A stretch of DNA of 64,000 nt, taken from Pomacea canaliculata. Taxonomy: Eukaryota > Mollusca > Gastropoda > Architaenioglossa > Ampullariidae. Both the position numbers and the translations under genes were made by a program. The stretch spans positions 1,550,001 through 1,614,000 of the forward strand of contig NC_037595.1 in assembly GCF_003073045.1 (NCBI RefSeq), read 5' to 3'. The notes beneath the pieces were generated by a model. The model had not been told where the DNA came from. It saw nothing but the letters and a program-made list of their open reading frames with translations, and searched no databases. Positions 1-33,400 of the stretch are shown here, one piece after another (the first letter of the stretch is position 1; each line of letters begins with the position of its first letter).

Positions 1-3000
1 CTCAAACATGTTACCCCGAACTTGTATTACTGGACTGCTGGAAGACGATATTTTTTTTCCCAGTTAACTGCTACTTGATACTACAAAGCTTCCGGTTTAG
101 TCACATTCATTGTTTAGGCTCGCCGAGACTAACAGCGGAGTCTTGGCAGACAGACAGCAGTCCACCCATACAGGTCCATGATGTCATCCTTCCTTTCAAG
201 TACTCAAAGGTTTGACAGTAAACGCTCGGACTTGTTTACATGTCCGTGATAAAAGCTTTTCGCAAGCCCCAGTCGCCACAAATCTCTTGCCTGTCTCAAT
301 TTTAAATGGAAGTAATGCATCTTTTTTTAGTCTTTTGATGACATCAACTCCGAGATTTCTCGAGATTCGGTAAAGCAAATGAAAAGTTGAAATTAGATCA
401 TCTGCAGACAGTCTTCCCTTTAGATAACATCAGAGATTGAGGTGGCTACAGCATTTGTATGAAACATTTCGATTTAACGATCTTAGAAGATTCTTTTTAA
501 GAAGAATGCTTATAGTTTAACCATATAGTTTATATAGTTTAATGTGTATATAGTTTATGTAATTTAACACTTACTACTATTACTGGAAGGCAAAGAAAGA
601 TTTTCTTTCTCCTCTGTATGCTTAAAAAGCCATGAAAGAAATTCTGTGTGACTTAAGCTTTTGTGTGTAACAAGCTAATAATAATTATGTTGTTGGTACA
701 CTCGCTCGCAACATTTAACCTTTTCTTCCTCTTCTCCCCCCCCCCCCTTTTTTTTTTTTTTTTTGCCTTATTCATTTTCTGTAACCGCTTGTTAAATTAT
801 TATTCTTTTATCTAAATCATCCTTGCCTTTAGAGTTTCACTAGCATATCTTGCTTTGCCCTGACTTGTCAGGTAGACTGTACCTGTCTTTGCGTGTGTCA
901 GCCATCTTGCAAAGTGGGACGAGCGAGTTCAATGTTTATTCACGTTCTCAACTTGAAGTGGACGAGGGGTGTGGAATGCTGAGCGCTTGGTTTACCTGGC
1001 AGGCTGACACAGGTGCATAACTGAAACCATCCGTTACGCCCACTTCTTAGTCATGTCTTTTGCAAACACCCGGATATACACCCGACCTACGAGTTTGTAA
1101 AGTGCCCATCTTACACGCGGTCGCTGTATCAAGATAACAAAGTTTTCCCCTTGATGTTATCTATTCTTGGTCAGATGGACGAGCACCAAAAAGTAGACAA
1201 CTTTGAAATCTGTCAACTCCAACTTAGATGTCGATTTTAACAGAAGGCCATTACATCAGTTCATCAGTTGCCTGGATGCATAGTGAGTGGACTTACACAC
1301 TTACACTAATGACTCTTGTCGCCACTCCAGACCTGCTATATCCATGTGAGAAGAACGTCAGATGAACTCCAACTTTTAGTGATTTTTCACGCGCGTGCAC
1401 ACACACACATCTCGGTCTCAAAAACATTCTTAAATTAAAAACAAAACAGTTTTATATTTCTGTTAAAATATTACAGAAACATATTCTTCAAGGCTCTTTA
1501 TGTCCACAGGAGTGTCTACCTGCTAGACGCTTATTTTCTCTGAAAATTGTGAAATAATAACGACATGTCACAGGCGTCACCATGACACCTTCACTTCCCG
1601 TCTGCACTCGCCGCACCATCCCCGCCTTTCACTTCCATCTTAGTTCTGTCTTTCCACAACTGGACAACCAGTGAAAGCCTTCTGTATGGAACCATGTTCC
1701 CCGCAGCCACAAGTTTCAAAAATAATCAGAATTCTATTTCTGGAATAGCCAGTATAAATCAGTTGTCAGTTTAGCTTTCGCTGGTCCTGTTTTCGTGTGT
1801 TCCTTGGAACCTATTGCAAAGTTCACCAAGTGCATTGATAGAATTAAAAAAAATAATTGTGAAAATGTTCTTTACTAGAGATGGTTTTTCGAGCAGGGTA
1901 ATTTCCTCATGCTAGCTTATATGTCTAAGTTCTTTTATTTTTAAGCCGGATTAAATGGTTTTTGATCCTTAAAAGTAAGGTGAATGCTTTCTACTTAATT
2001 TCGTGTCATATTTGCAATACTCCTCTCTTCTTTCAATTAGCATTCGTCGCAGTGTTAGGAAGTGTGTGTGTGTGTTTCTGCGCAGGCTGTTAGCCCTTAT
2101 GTAACTTTTACTTGTTCTGATCATGTCGCCTTCGTGAAATGTCAGGCTTACTAAAGTCCCTTGTCTTTTTACTAAGGCAAAGAAAGCTTGCCGACATCTT
2201 GGGCAAGTGGCTAGAATCTTCAATGCTGTCTACTCATTCACTGTCTGCTTGTTCCCAGCATTCTCGCTCGTTCATTCAGTGAGCTGCTGCTCAGTTCATG
2301 TTTGACTGGCTACGACTCATTGCTACCTCACCAGGAGAAAGCTCTTGACCAATTCAACCCCATATAGCATTGAAGCACTTTAAAACCGTTTTAAAAACGC
2401 TTACATAGTTGTAATAAGGCAGGGACCTGGAGCCAGGTATCCAACATGTAAGTCCAAGGGTGGGTGACGACAACCCTCACCTGTGCTACGACTTTCTGGG
2501 TCACGTGATCACCTCAGAATCGTGCTTTCTCGTCAGCTGGTTGTAGTCGGCTGCGGACGGAGGGCGGGCCTCGGAAGAGCAGTAGGATCTCTTAACAGCA
2601 AACACACACGCACCTTAGATATCAAAGGGTACCCTGGGGGTCCGGGCCTTGCGTCTGATCCAGAGGTACATCTTCTCCTTCGCTCATTGGCGAGGAGGTG
2701 GTGAGTTCGGGGGCCACCTCCGGTGTGTAGGCGCGGCTGCGAATGATGTCATTTGCATGTCCTACATTATCTACTTCACAAAAAAACTGCCTTCACTATC
2801 TCACTCAAAGTGGACAGTCCTACATTACCTGCATAGAACGACTGTCTCACTGTGGACAATACTTGTCTCTCTGTCAGCCCTCACACAAATAGTTTTACTT
2901 CAGTCGGAGGCTGCTAAAGAGTCAGTGCTATTTATATCAGCCTACAAAAAAGAGAAAGAAAGAAAGAGAAATTCTAATCGCGCCACGAAGACTTTTAAAA

Positions 3001-5040
3001 CTTCAAAAACTACGAAATCAGCGAGGACTTCGTTTTCTCCAAACATTACAAGAAGGCCCTCTGAATCAATTCAATATTTTTTCTTAACAATGCAACAGGT
3101 GTAGCGCGTGGGTTGTGTAATGGAGATTTTATTTTTTCAGCCGAAGCAGCAGCAGGGTAAGTGACCTGGATTGGGCAGTGATTAAAGGGATGTGTCTGAA
3201 AAGCAGATTTTGTTTTTTATTAGGGAGGTCTGATCGAAAGTCGTTAGGCTGGGTAGTTAGCTTAAGCTATTAAGTTAAATTGGTAATAGTTTATGTCATG
3301 CGCCTGGGCACTAGGTGGATACCTACTCCCCTCCCATTTTCTCACCCAGCCATATCACCCCCCCCCCCCCCCCGTCGATGAATTCATATCGATAACGACG
3401 AAGCCCCGTAATGTCTGGACTATAAATAGCTAATACAAGAACATGGCGCCTTATAGTTTTTTCTTTCTTCCTTGGCTCTTGAGTCTGACTCGCAACCGCT
3501 TCCCGGCATTTACAGACTCCAGTTGCGGACTGCCTGTGTCTAAATTGACAGAATACTAATATTTTCTTGTCACAAACTCAGAAAATGTCGCTTAATTACC
3601 CTTTCACTTTCATCGATCGGCGTGGTGCTCTGGTGGCGTCACGATGCTGAGAACTCTCCCCATCTTCTCCCTCTAGCAACGTCCCCTTTGATTCCCAGGG
3701 AGAGTAAGTAGCTACAGGGTTGTCCTGACACCCTTGTAGGGTATATGGTTGCATATTTGAGCGTACCCTGTTAACCTTTTATGGTTTATCTCCAAACCAC
3801 CGGCAATACAGCGCGAATCTCTCCCTCACACACACACAGATCGCGCAATGTGTGACCCCATGGTTCCAAAAATAAAGCTTAGTTGCTTTGCTTACCATCT
3901 AGTTTTGCCGCAAGGAAAAGCTTCCGTTGGAAGCTTCTTCTGTTGATCGACTACCGTTACAAATATCTGTAAATCAGACAGAAGAAAGTCCTCCCAACTT
4001 GTTATTATGTAACTTGTGATAAAAGGACTCTGTGTTATTGTCAGCCGGCCGTGTTTCAGTTAGTGTATTCGCTGCTTCCGGTCATTCCCTTTGTCCATGT
4101 ATCGGCTGCTTCAAGAAATACCTTCAGTCTGTGTCGGTTACTTCCAGTAATACCTTCAGTCTGGATATCGACTACCTCCAGTCAGCGCTTTGACCATCCT
4201 GAACAGGTGTTTGTGTTCTTGTGCGCACGTGCTTGAAAGTGAAAGTGTGCCTAATAAATACTAGCAGAGAAAATTAGAAATGAAGACGCCGGCTGTCAAA
4301 ATGGAAGTAAAATGGACTGTTTTAGTGGGCACACAAACACTTTTGCTTTGTGCTCTGTATGGCTTTGGTCCCATCCCACGAAAGTGATTTTAGTTATCGT
4401 TGTTCTCAGAACAGCTTTTAGAGACAGTTAAATAGAAAATAATGATGATGACTTCTTGCATGTATGACATACAAAGACAAACAAGCAGCCATATCACTGT
4501 AGAGGAGCATCTTCAATCATTTCATAAACTGGCATAACACAGCCAGCTGCACGTAGCTGTTTACTTATATTTATAAATAAATATGCAAAGGTAGTCCCAT
4601 GACTTTACCGTGGTAGGAAAGTACTAGAAATCTCACCTATGGGGGCCACCTTGTGTGAGGGCGATAGCCATCTTTCTTACCTTCCTACAGAATTCACTGG
4701 CAGATGTTTGTGTGTTGGTTAGGGTTATACTATACGTCACGCAGGTATCAAACTGGCTGGTTTGCGCGCCTTTCCTTAAAAAAAAAAACTACTAAAAATA
4801 CGCGGTTCCCTTGTTTTCGGCTGTGTTGGGGTTCGGGTCCGAAAGCCGTTGTTCCTCCCTATTTTTACTCAATAAATCATTTTAAATTTGTTGAAACTGT
4901 CGTGATTGGGAGAAATTACAAAAGAAAAGGAACGGTTAACAAAGCAGAACGTAATCTACCAGTACACTGCTCCACTTCACGCTCAGGTGGTTCACTAGTA
5001 AACTACCTGCACTCAAGACCGATCATCTGACACTTCACAC
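1..5040. other. Intergenic stretch without a supported gene
   Basis: No open reading frame here resembles a known protein. There are homopolymer runs (12 C then 17 T at about 736-764; 16 C at 3358-3373), purine-rich AGAAAG runs near 2950, and CpG-richer, promoter-like patches at about 880-1130 and 2430-2760. The second patch holds a palindromic CACGTG E-box near 2502 and an octamer-like ATTTGCAT near 2750. A TATAAATAG element is at 3421. None of these can be tied to a gene in the window, so the stretch may contain upstream exons or promoters of a gene beyond the left edge. Confidence 0.5.
4069..4200. repeat. Degenerate tandem repeat, about 33-bp unit, nearly four copies
   Basis: Four successive units begin with TCG-CTGCTTCC, TCGGCTGCTTC, TCGGTTACTTCC and TCGACTACCTCC. 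The second and third share the block AATACCTTCAGTCTG. Spacing is 32 to 34 bp. The copies have diverged, so the array is old or under little constraint. No function is visible. Confidence 0.6.
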
Positions 5041-6960
5041 CTATACTGATAAGAGATTGAATGCTGGTGTCATATTGTGAGCAACAGGTAGCTCCTGGGT
5101 CACTACTGCTATCTTCACAGCGCGTGCGCAAGTGTACGACAGAGAGAGAGACCGCTGTAGCTCATGAGCAACGAAGCTATGTGGGAAGAGGAGAGAACTC
5201 AGGGATTTGGAGACTTCACGGGCAGGTGTCTCCCCTCGCGCGCACGTTGGTTTCTGCAAGTTAAAATTGTTTTTGGCCATGACCCATCTCTTCTTTTTCT
5301 ACAGGTACATAAATTCATCCCATCTCTTCTTTTTCTACAGGTACATAAATTCATACACATATACACTTTCAAATACAAAAACACACAAGGTGAAATACAC
5401 TTCATTAAATGATCATACAATGAAGAGATTCTTAATATGGTTTTGTTTTCATTTCAAAGTCTATAGTCATGTTCTCCTCACTTGAGAAAGAGTTATGAGG
5501 TCACATGATGGGCATACATTTCCAAATAACCTGTTTAATCACGTAAAAATATGTTTAAAAAAACCATAAGGAGCATTTAAATCTAGAATCATTATCAGGT
5601 TAACCAAACTGTTAATAATCAACAACAAAACAAAATACAAATACATTGTTGTTGTAGCTATGGCCAAGCATATCTGCTAATCAAGGGGGATTGGTTGATT
5701 GATTTGTGCTTAACACTGCCATCAATGAAGGTTAACTTATATCAGTGATTCCCCTTTGTTTTTCATTAAGTGAAAACAAGTGGGGATGGTAATTTTATTA
5801 ACAGATCGTGAAAAAACAAAAATAATAATAAATTTGTACATTCATTTAGAAGACTTTTTTGTGTACTCTGAATCACACAGAAACTACACTTAACAGGCAT
5901 GATTTATTAAACTAAAGAGAATTTTTTTTTTTAAATGACGTACCAGTAGACATGCATATGTGCAAGTTTGGTTTGATTCATTGATTCTTGGATTCACGCC
6001 CCTTTCCTTCATCTATGCAAGACTTGCATTTATTTTATTTCCTTGCTCTAAGCTCCCTTCTAACCCCACTTTTATTTGAAAGATTTGAAAAAATTTTCAC
6101 TTGGAAAATGTATCCTCAGTTCAGCATCAACAGCTGAAACTATCAATATACTGGACCTGGATTGTAGCTCTAGTTATCATGCAGCCGTTGGTCACTCCAA
6201 GTTAACACAACAGCTGCCAGGCTCATGCAATATGTCACCGGTATTCACTGAGTTAACATAGAGAACTGACTTCTAAACATGTTTTGTAATATAATCTAGT
6301 AAAATATAACAACAGAATTCAAACTAATTAGTTTACTTCTGTATGCCATTAGCATATCAGCACTTAAAAAAAATACATATGTTTGATAGAAAATTTTGTC
6401 TGGTCATTCATACCAGACAAGCTGGACACACACAACACACCTATACATTCACCCACAGCTCGCACGCACGTGTGAACATACACGCACATGTACTCACAGT
6501 GTACCCGTAGATCTAAAATGTCAAATATCATTCTTTTTAACATAAAACCTACGAAATATGACGATACCATGTCACAAAAATAGAAATTCTACCTGATGCC
6601 ATATGTTCAGAACCAAGCTCCCAATCATCTGCCAAAATCTATTGTCAACGTCATAATTTTAAGAGATTATCTCACAACTTTTTTCTTTTCATCCATATCA
6701 CAGCAAGTTCACTGCTTCACAATGCAAGTGAAAATTGAAAACTATTTAAATTTCATTTAGATCTAGATACAAATGAAAACAAAAAAGGCCCATCAAAATC
6801 TTTTACATACTGCACATTTTAAAAAGTAAATTGCTAATACCAGCTGTAATACAAGATCTTAAATCTTAAAGAATTGTGCAGCTCTCTGCAATTGTCCCTC
6901 TTACATCGATGGTACTATACTTTCTCAGCTTCTCTTGGAGCCAATAGGAAACAATGGTGG
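5041..6960. other. 3' flank and probable 3' UTR of BCKDHB
   Basis: This lies directly downstream (minus strand) of the BCKDHB stop codon. No other coding exon is recognised. TTTATT blocks near 6027-6040 would read as overlapping AATAAA signals on the minus strand, about 0.9 kb after the stop, and could mark the polyadenylation site. That is a guess, because several other AT-rich candidates occur. Confidence 0.4.
5283..5354. repeat. Perfect 36-bp tandem duplication
   Basis: A 36-bp unit is repeated exactly, at 5283-5318 and 5319-5354. Each unit contains a pyrimidine tract followed by TACAG and GTACAT, so each looks like a plus-strand splice acceptor. The absence of any mismatch between copies implies a recent duplication. 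No flanking coding exon is recognised, so the acceptor-like look may be chance. Confidence 0.85.
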
Positions 6961-13697
<6,737 letters not shown>

Positions 13698-13784
13698 TTT
13701 GATGTGGTAAAGTGCTCTCCCTTGGTTGAGGGGTGATTGCCTCCCTTGGTTGTGACGGACACTCGTCATCGACTGACAGACAAG
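13698..13784. promoter_or_regulatory. Bidirectional BCKDHB/ATE1 promoter
   Basis: Only 87 bp separate the BCKDHB start codon (minus) from the ATE1 start codon (plus). Both start codons sit inside the motif AARATGGCG, which matches the YY1 core found near transcription starts of housekeeping genes. Between them lie two direct copies of CTCCCTTGGTTG (13717-13728 and 13741-13752) and a CRE-like TGACG half-site (13753-13757). No TATA box is seen. The two 5' UTRs must be very short or overlap the opposite gene. Shared use of the promoter is inference from the spacing. Confidence 0.8.
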
Positions 13785-27495
<13,711 letters not shown>

Positions 27496-30288
27496 CGGGG
27501 AATCCTACAGTGTTCTGGACAATTAGGCCTAAATGAAACCTTTAAAAGAAAGCCATGCTTGTTTGAGTGATCTGATGTCTAGGTCTCCTCAGAGAGCTCA
27601 AGAGAAGACGTGCATTGATGTGATATTGTAATCTCTGTGATATATTGTCCTACCGCTCTTGTATTTTAAGCATACAGTCCAGAGCATTTTCATGTTGTGG
27701 AATGATTATCATCATAAAGCTGAATCTCCTTCTCTTGCTTTACTAAAGTATGCTGCGATGTTGATGATGTCTGACCATTGTAAAATGCTTGGCTACCAAC
27801 AGTACTTATCCTCACCAGTGCCAGTATAGAATTTCTGTGCTTTTGCTGCTTGTTCATATTCTTTCTCTGAGCTCTTGTTTCTGTAACTTTTTAAAAAAAA
27901 TACTTTAGATACTTTGCTGTTGAAATAACCTAACTTTTGGACCTTTTGCAAAATCTCAAAGGTAAACCGCTTTAAAGGTCATTTAATGTTTATTTAAAAT
28001 AATCTTGTTCCATGGCTTTGTGTTGATTTGTATCATCAGAAGTTAGTGAACAGTATTTTGTGAAAATATTTTGTCTGATAATAATATGTAATCAAAATGC
28101 TCCTTTTGTATCATGCTTTCCATGTTTGAAAGCAAGCTCAGTGAACTTTACAAGAAGATTGAGATAAGAAAAACAAAATGAATTGTAGTCAAAGACAGAT
28201 CCTGATTCATGTAAGTGGAAAGAGTAAAAACCATAAGAATCCCTTTATTATTGTCATATGTGTTTTAGAACTATAAGTAACATCATTTCTGTATAAACAT
28301 TTTTGCTAATTTTATTTATCAAGGTGCAGAGTATTAGTTGGTGTTGATGGAGGGGACTCAGAAAAAGTGTATTTAAGAGATATTAATTAGCAGCAGTGAG
28401 CATAAACTTGTTATGATTCGTGATTTAAATGGCCAGATATGAGTTTTTTCTGACATTAGCTTAGCTATTTCTTTGTTAGCAATTTTTAGTGATGGCTCAC
28501 ATACTCTGCTTGAGGTCTTTCTTTCAGACTTGAGTTTTCTTTAAATTCTTTAATTTGTAGTCTGTGTCAGACCTTCAGTGACATGTCAGAGAGTGGTAAA
28601 AGACTGTCACAGCATGCAACAGCAGTTTTGTATCATTATCACTTGAATTTGCTACAACTGCTGACTGGCAGAAATACTGTAGACATTATTAATTACCATA
28701 GAAGTTACACATATAAACACTGTGGACTGTGTGTGTAAGCCCTGTGGCCATGTGTGTTAACACTGTAGATTCTGTGTGTAAATATCAGGAGCCAGTCAGA
28801 TTTGAGAAGCTTGTTTCTGTTCTCTCACTCATGTAAGAAGAGCACCAGTGACATTAACTGTTTCTTGCATCTCATGTCCACACATTTAGGCATAGTCTTC
28901 TTGTGTTCAATTAGCTTTTTGTGTTTTGGACCAGCAAATGGATGTCAGCTGCTGGGGATACTTTTCCCTCCATCCATTTCTTGGTTGTGGTGTAACACCA
29001 CAATTCATTTAATTTCACTTACAATGTATACAAGAAAAACTGTATCCTCTCAATTAGTAGTTGTTGTCACTTGCTTACCATGACATTTTGTTGTTCAGTT
29101 TGTTTGTTTTTGAAGGAAGTTTGGTGTAACAAAGATTTTTAACAGATCGGAGATATTTGGTCGCATCTAGTTTCATTTATATCTTGCACTAACTAGCATT
29201 GGCCATTGTTATAGTGTGCAGTTTGGTGTCTACAGGATTTGTGCCTACATGTCCCTGGTGGATATACCTGTCTGTAACTGCTTTATCAGATCAGTTTGCA
29301 TTAATGAGCTTCATTATGTAATAGAAGCTTTTCCTGGTAACATATTTCAGTGTATAAATTGTATATCTCTAATAAGTGTACATGTGCCAGTATACTGTGG
29401 TCAAATTTTGATGATGCCTAAGTAACCCTAAAAGTCAAGGCATCAGAAGCCCTTTAATGTCGACATTGTTCCTGATCTTGGTTATTACAATATAGAAGGA
29501 AGTGTGCATGTTTGCATTTTTTCCCAAAAATTTATACACTGCTAGAAGTAGAGGTATTGTGTATCAGGCAGAAGTGTAACACCTTATGGAGTGCATTCTT
29601 GGTTACATTATTAGTCACGAGTTACTGGAATGTTTCAGGGGGTTACATCCATCCAAATTTCAGAAATAATAGTATTGATAAATCATGTCTACAATAGTGG
29701 TAAAGCTTATTTGATGTGTGCTCACTTTGACAGAATCAGAGAAGTACTATGGGGAGAAAACTGAATACACAGATCAGAGATAGTCTCTTAAAAATAAAAA
29801 ACCAAGGTCATAGATACGGCATTAAACAAGACAAACTGACACAGGAGAGAGACCCTTCTAAAACACTTTACAAGATTTGTGATTTACAAAGACAACCATA
29901 CTCCAAATGTTAGGGAAGAATAAAAAAATACCCAAAATATCAAGGACAAAATATGATATATTTAGGGAGAAAAAGAAGCAAGAATATTAGGCCAATAATA
30001 TAAAAAAAGACAATTATTAACTGCATTTAATGCAAACAGAGATGGGTTACAGACCTACAAGCATCTGTTTTGCTATAAAATGACCCATGTGTCATTCTGC
30101 TTGACAAGCTTTGTTTACTAACATGATAGTATTATTGTCAAAATATGATGGTGATGGAAATCTTATGTTCTAGGTATCTTTGTCTGGTGTGATTTGTCAG
30201 AAAAATACTTTGCAATTTACTCAGATCTTTGTAATAAATCTATAAAGAACTGTGGTGTATTCGTGTGCATGCATGCATGTGAGGAGGA
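27496..30288. other. 3' flank and probable 3' UTR of ATE1
   Basis: No coding exon is recognised after the ATE1 stop. AATAAA occurs on the plus strand near 29793, 29918 and 30233, about 2.3 to 2.7 kb after the stop; shorter transcripts might use variant signals. No RNA gene or named repeat is seen apart from the SINE that follows. Confidence 0.45.
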
Positions 30289-30443
30289 AATTGGTATTTT
30301 ATGCCGAGCCAGCAACTAAGGTTATATCACGGCAAGGCAGCCAGTCCTGTAAACAGATGTCACATGCAGAGAAAGAGCAGATGAGAGGACACCCAGTCTT
30401 CATAGTCTTGGTGACAGGCACTAACCATTGCGCCGCCGGACCA
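30289..30443 (-). repeat. tRNA-derived SINE
   Basis: Read on the minus strand it begins GGTCCGGCGGCGCAATGGTT, a tRNA-like head with an A-box-like GGCGCAATGGTTAGTGCC. It continues with CTGCTCTTTCTCTGCATGTG, TGTTTACAGGACTGGCTGCC and TTGCTGGCTCGGCATAAAAT. The order and words match the plus-strand copy at 63018-63180. Confidence 0.8.
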
Positions 30444-33400
30444 CTCTACATGCATTGCACGAGGACAAGAAAATCTTAGGTATATTTCAATGTTGACATC
30501 TCTAGATGAATCTGAAAGGGTTTTTTAAACCTGTGTAGACTGCTCTTAAAATATTTGCAAACACAATGAAATACACATGGAATATTTATGGAACATAAAC
30601 CTATTATTAATATTGCAAGCTTTTAAAAAAAACAGTAAAAAGATGTCAATTTTTTTTCTCAAGATATGTAATTTTATTTCAGTTTGCATCTTTTGAAGAA
30701 AAAACATCTTTCTGAATCAATCTGTAGGTTAATGAACAAAACAAAACTTCAAAGTACACAAACCATACTGTGTACACAGGTGAAACTGCTCGAATTCTCA
30801 GAAAAATTACCAAGCGGCATATCTGAACTGCAATGAAGTGAGTGATGGGTCTATGTCTCTTTACAACAATATGGAAGTATACCTCCTTCATAAAACAATT
30901 GGATGCCATGTCGTCATTTATTCTAGTAATCCAGCGCATACTTCATTTATGCAGTGGAAACTGTAATATATTTTATCTTACAAAATGTACACTGTGGCAA
31001 CGCATTCATTTACTCAGTTTAACATATGTCAAATCTAATTACTCTTGCTCCAACCATGCATGAGACAACAAAGCTGTAAGTACATACAGATTTGATTCAT
31101 GGACATCAGTATATATTTTATTGACAATTAAAACTTAGTCACATGTAAATACCTTCAAAATACTCCACAAGGTCAATTATTAAACTCATCATAGCACAAG
31201 CATGTATATACTTCTCAATGCATCAGACTTACAAAAGGTCAGGACAAACTCTACTTCACTGAAGCAGGTAATCACTGCTAAAAAATTCTGAAATATTTAC
31301 ATTACTAAGATTACTAAAATGACCAAGTTAAAAAAAAAATAACAAGCCTTCAGGAATCTGGCCCTTTATGAAGTAGGAATGGAATCATGATCAAAATGAA
31401 ACTCCCCAAAAATACCCCGCAAAATCAACCAGCTATGTAACAAAGGAAATAGCAATGTCAAGCGGATTAGCATTTTCAAGCTAAGAAAACATGAGCAAAC
31501 TAATGAGTTGCAGTAGGTCTGGTACTGTTTTGTGTATGAGTGGTGTCCTCCATCTAACAGCTTTGTGTGTGTTATTTGGACGATGTCATTTTCAAGAAAA
31601 ATAGAGGTCATGGAGAGGGAGTTTAACATGTTTGTGTGAAAAAAAAGAAGGCCAGTAGAAAACTGTGAATAACAAAGAACAACATCCAATGGACAAGCTG
31701 CATTGTTGACATCTTTGACCAGCTCCTTAAACAGTGTACTTTTTCCAGACTTCCTTTCTGACCGCTGTCCAACATCATCTGCCTTCACTTTCTGTAACAA
31801 TCTCCACTTCCCTTCACTTTCATCTGCGGGGGCTCATCAAGGTGCTGTATATTTGTAATTTTGCATACACACGCAGGGTAAGTGTGTGTAGGACTTATTA
31901 CAAAAGACTTGGGGTTTTAAATAGACTGCTCATTAAAAAGTGTCAACTCCAAGTGTTGAAAGAAATGATTCATCAAATTGAGAACAAAGCATTACATCTT
32001 ATATGTCAATAAAACCACCTGCATTTGCATGCAACTCACAACACGACACATCCTTAACAGTACAGACACATGACTGCTTCAAACATCTGGGAAAAAACAT
32101 CCACAAAATTGCCCTTGGATAAGGTATGATCTTTCTTCACACAAAATAGGTGGTTACAACAATTTCACTAGAACAGCAGCTTATGTTTAAGCTCGGTTCC
32201 ATTGGCAAACACAAAACAATTCAAGAAAAGCATTCAGTATTGCATGTCAAACTACTTTAGTTCTGACATAAATTAGCAAACACACAATTGTCACAACAGA
32301 GACTACTGCTGAGTCTCTCAGACTCAACAAAACTCAGATCCGAATTTGCCAATCTTCCCAAGTCTTGACACATGGAACCCCACAAGCCATAAGTCTTAAC
32401 TAGGAAGTACAAGTGGTCAACAGCTCCATCAACACTCTCTAGAGATTTCTTCAATGTCCTGATTAGGTACAACATCACTAACATGTATTATCAAGACAGA
32501 ATCAAATTATTTCTTATTTCTTAAGCAGTAGTCAGCTTTCTGCTCCAGCAATCTCATTCTCAGGTCTGGGATCTAACTGTGTAAATAAATTAAATGTATG
32601 TACATACCTAACAACCTCTCATTTCCTCAGTCCCCCCACTGACATTCAGCTGTCAACACAAACACAGGAGCTTTTCCAATTCCCTCCCTCTAAAAGAGTA
32701 GTGAAAATTCATTCTTCTGCCTCGATCAGTGGGGCAAAACATGCAAGTTATGATCTTGCTCACAGTCATCATCCAAGCAAATATATTCTTGCCCAACAAG
32801 GAGCCTGCAGAGTCAACAAAACTTTACAGACATGCTATATAGGACAAATGCAATGAGGCTTTGCAGCAGCTTGTGGAGAACAGTTACTGGTGGTTTATGC
32901 CCAGCTACCAGTTAGGGCTATATCATGACAAAGCAGCTGACTTGTAAAAAGGTGCCACATGCGCAGAAAAAGCAGCATGCCCAAGGTGAGATGTGAACCC
33001 AGGACTAGTGGCAAGAGCTTACCCACTGTTCAATTTGCCAAGTTATAAATAAAAAAAAAATGTTTTGATACATTTCATAAAATTCTTTCTGCTTCTAGTG
33101 CACAATGCATGATCTTTTTCGACCACACAGGTAAATGTTCTTAAAGCTTTTGGTTATATAAGGGCACTCATGGATTTAACATTCATTCTTCATGACACAA
33201 AACTGACAAAGATGATGAGGATAACGATGAGATATGGGAGGAACATCACATTTTGCAAGCTGGTTGCATATGTTGTAACTTGCCAAAATAAGTGAGCATC
33301 AGTGATCAAACAGAAAACTAAACAGTAAACAGGTTCACACACTCCTATAATGCCCTTTTAGATGATAAGGAAGTATGAATGAGGTTACAAAATTGATGCC

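Noticed and set aside
2649..3104. 151-codon plus-strand open frame near the left end
   Set aside because: The translation is compositionally mixed, with no domain, and ends in a Lys/Arg/Thr-rich stretch caused by purine-rich repeats.
3421..3560. TATAAATAG followed by a 38-codon frame beginning MAPYSFFFLPWLL, like a signal peptide
   Set aside because: The ATG is only about 15 bp after the TATA element, too close for a transcript to include it, and the frame has no homologue.
31366..31800. 144-codon minus-strand open frame downstream of IBTK
   Set aside because: It has no recognisable motif, composition looks random and it lies in the likely IBTK 3' UTR or flank. Without a homologue I do not call it a gene.
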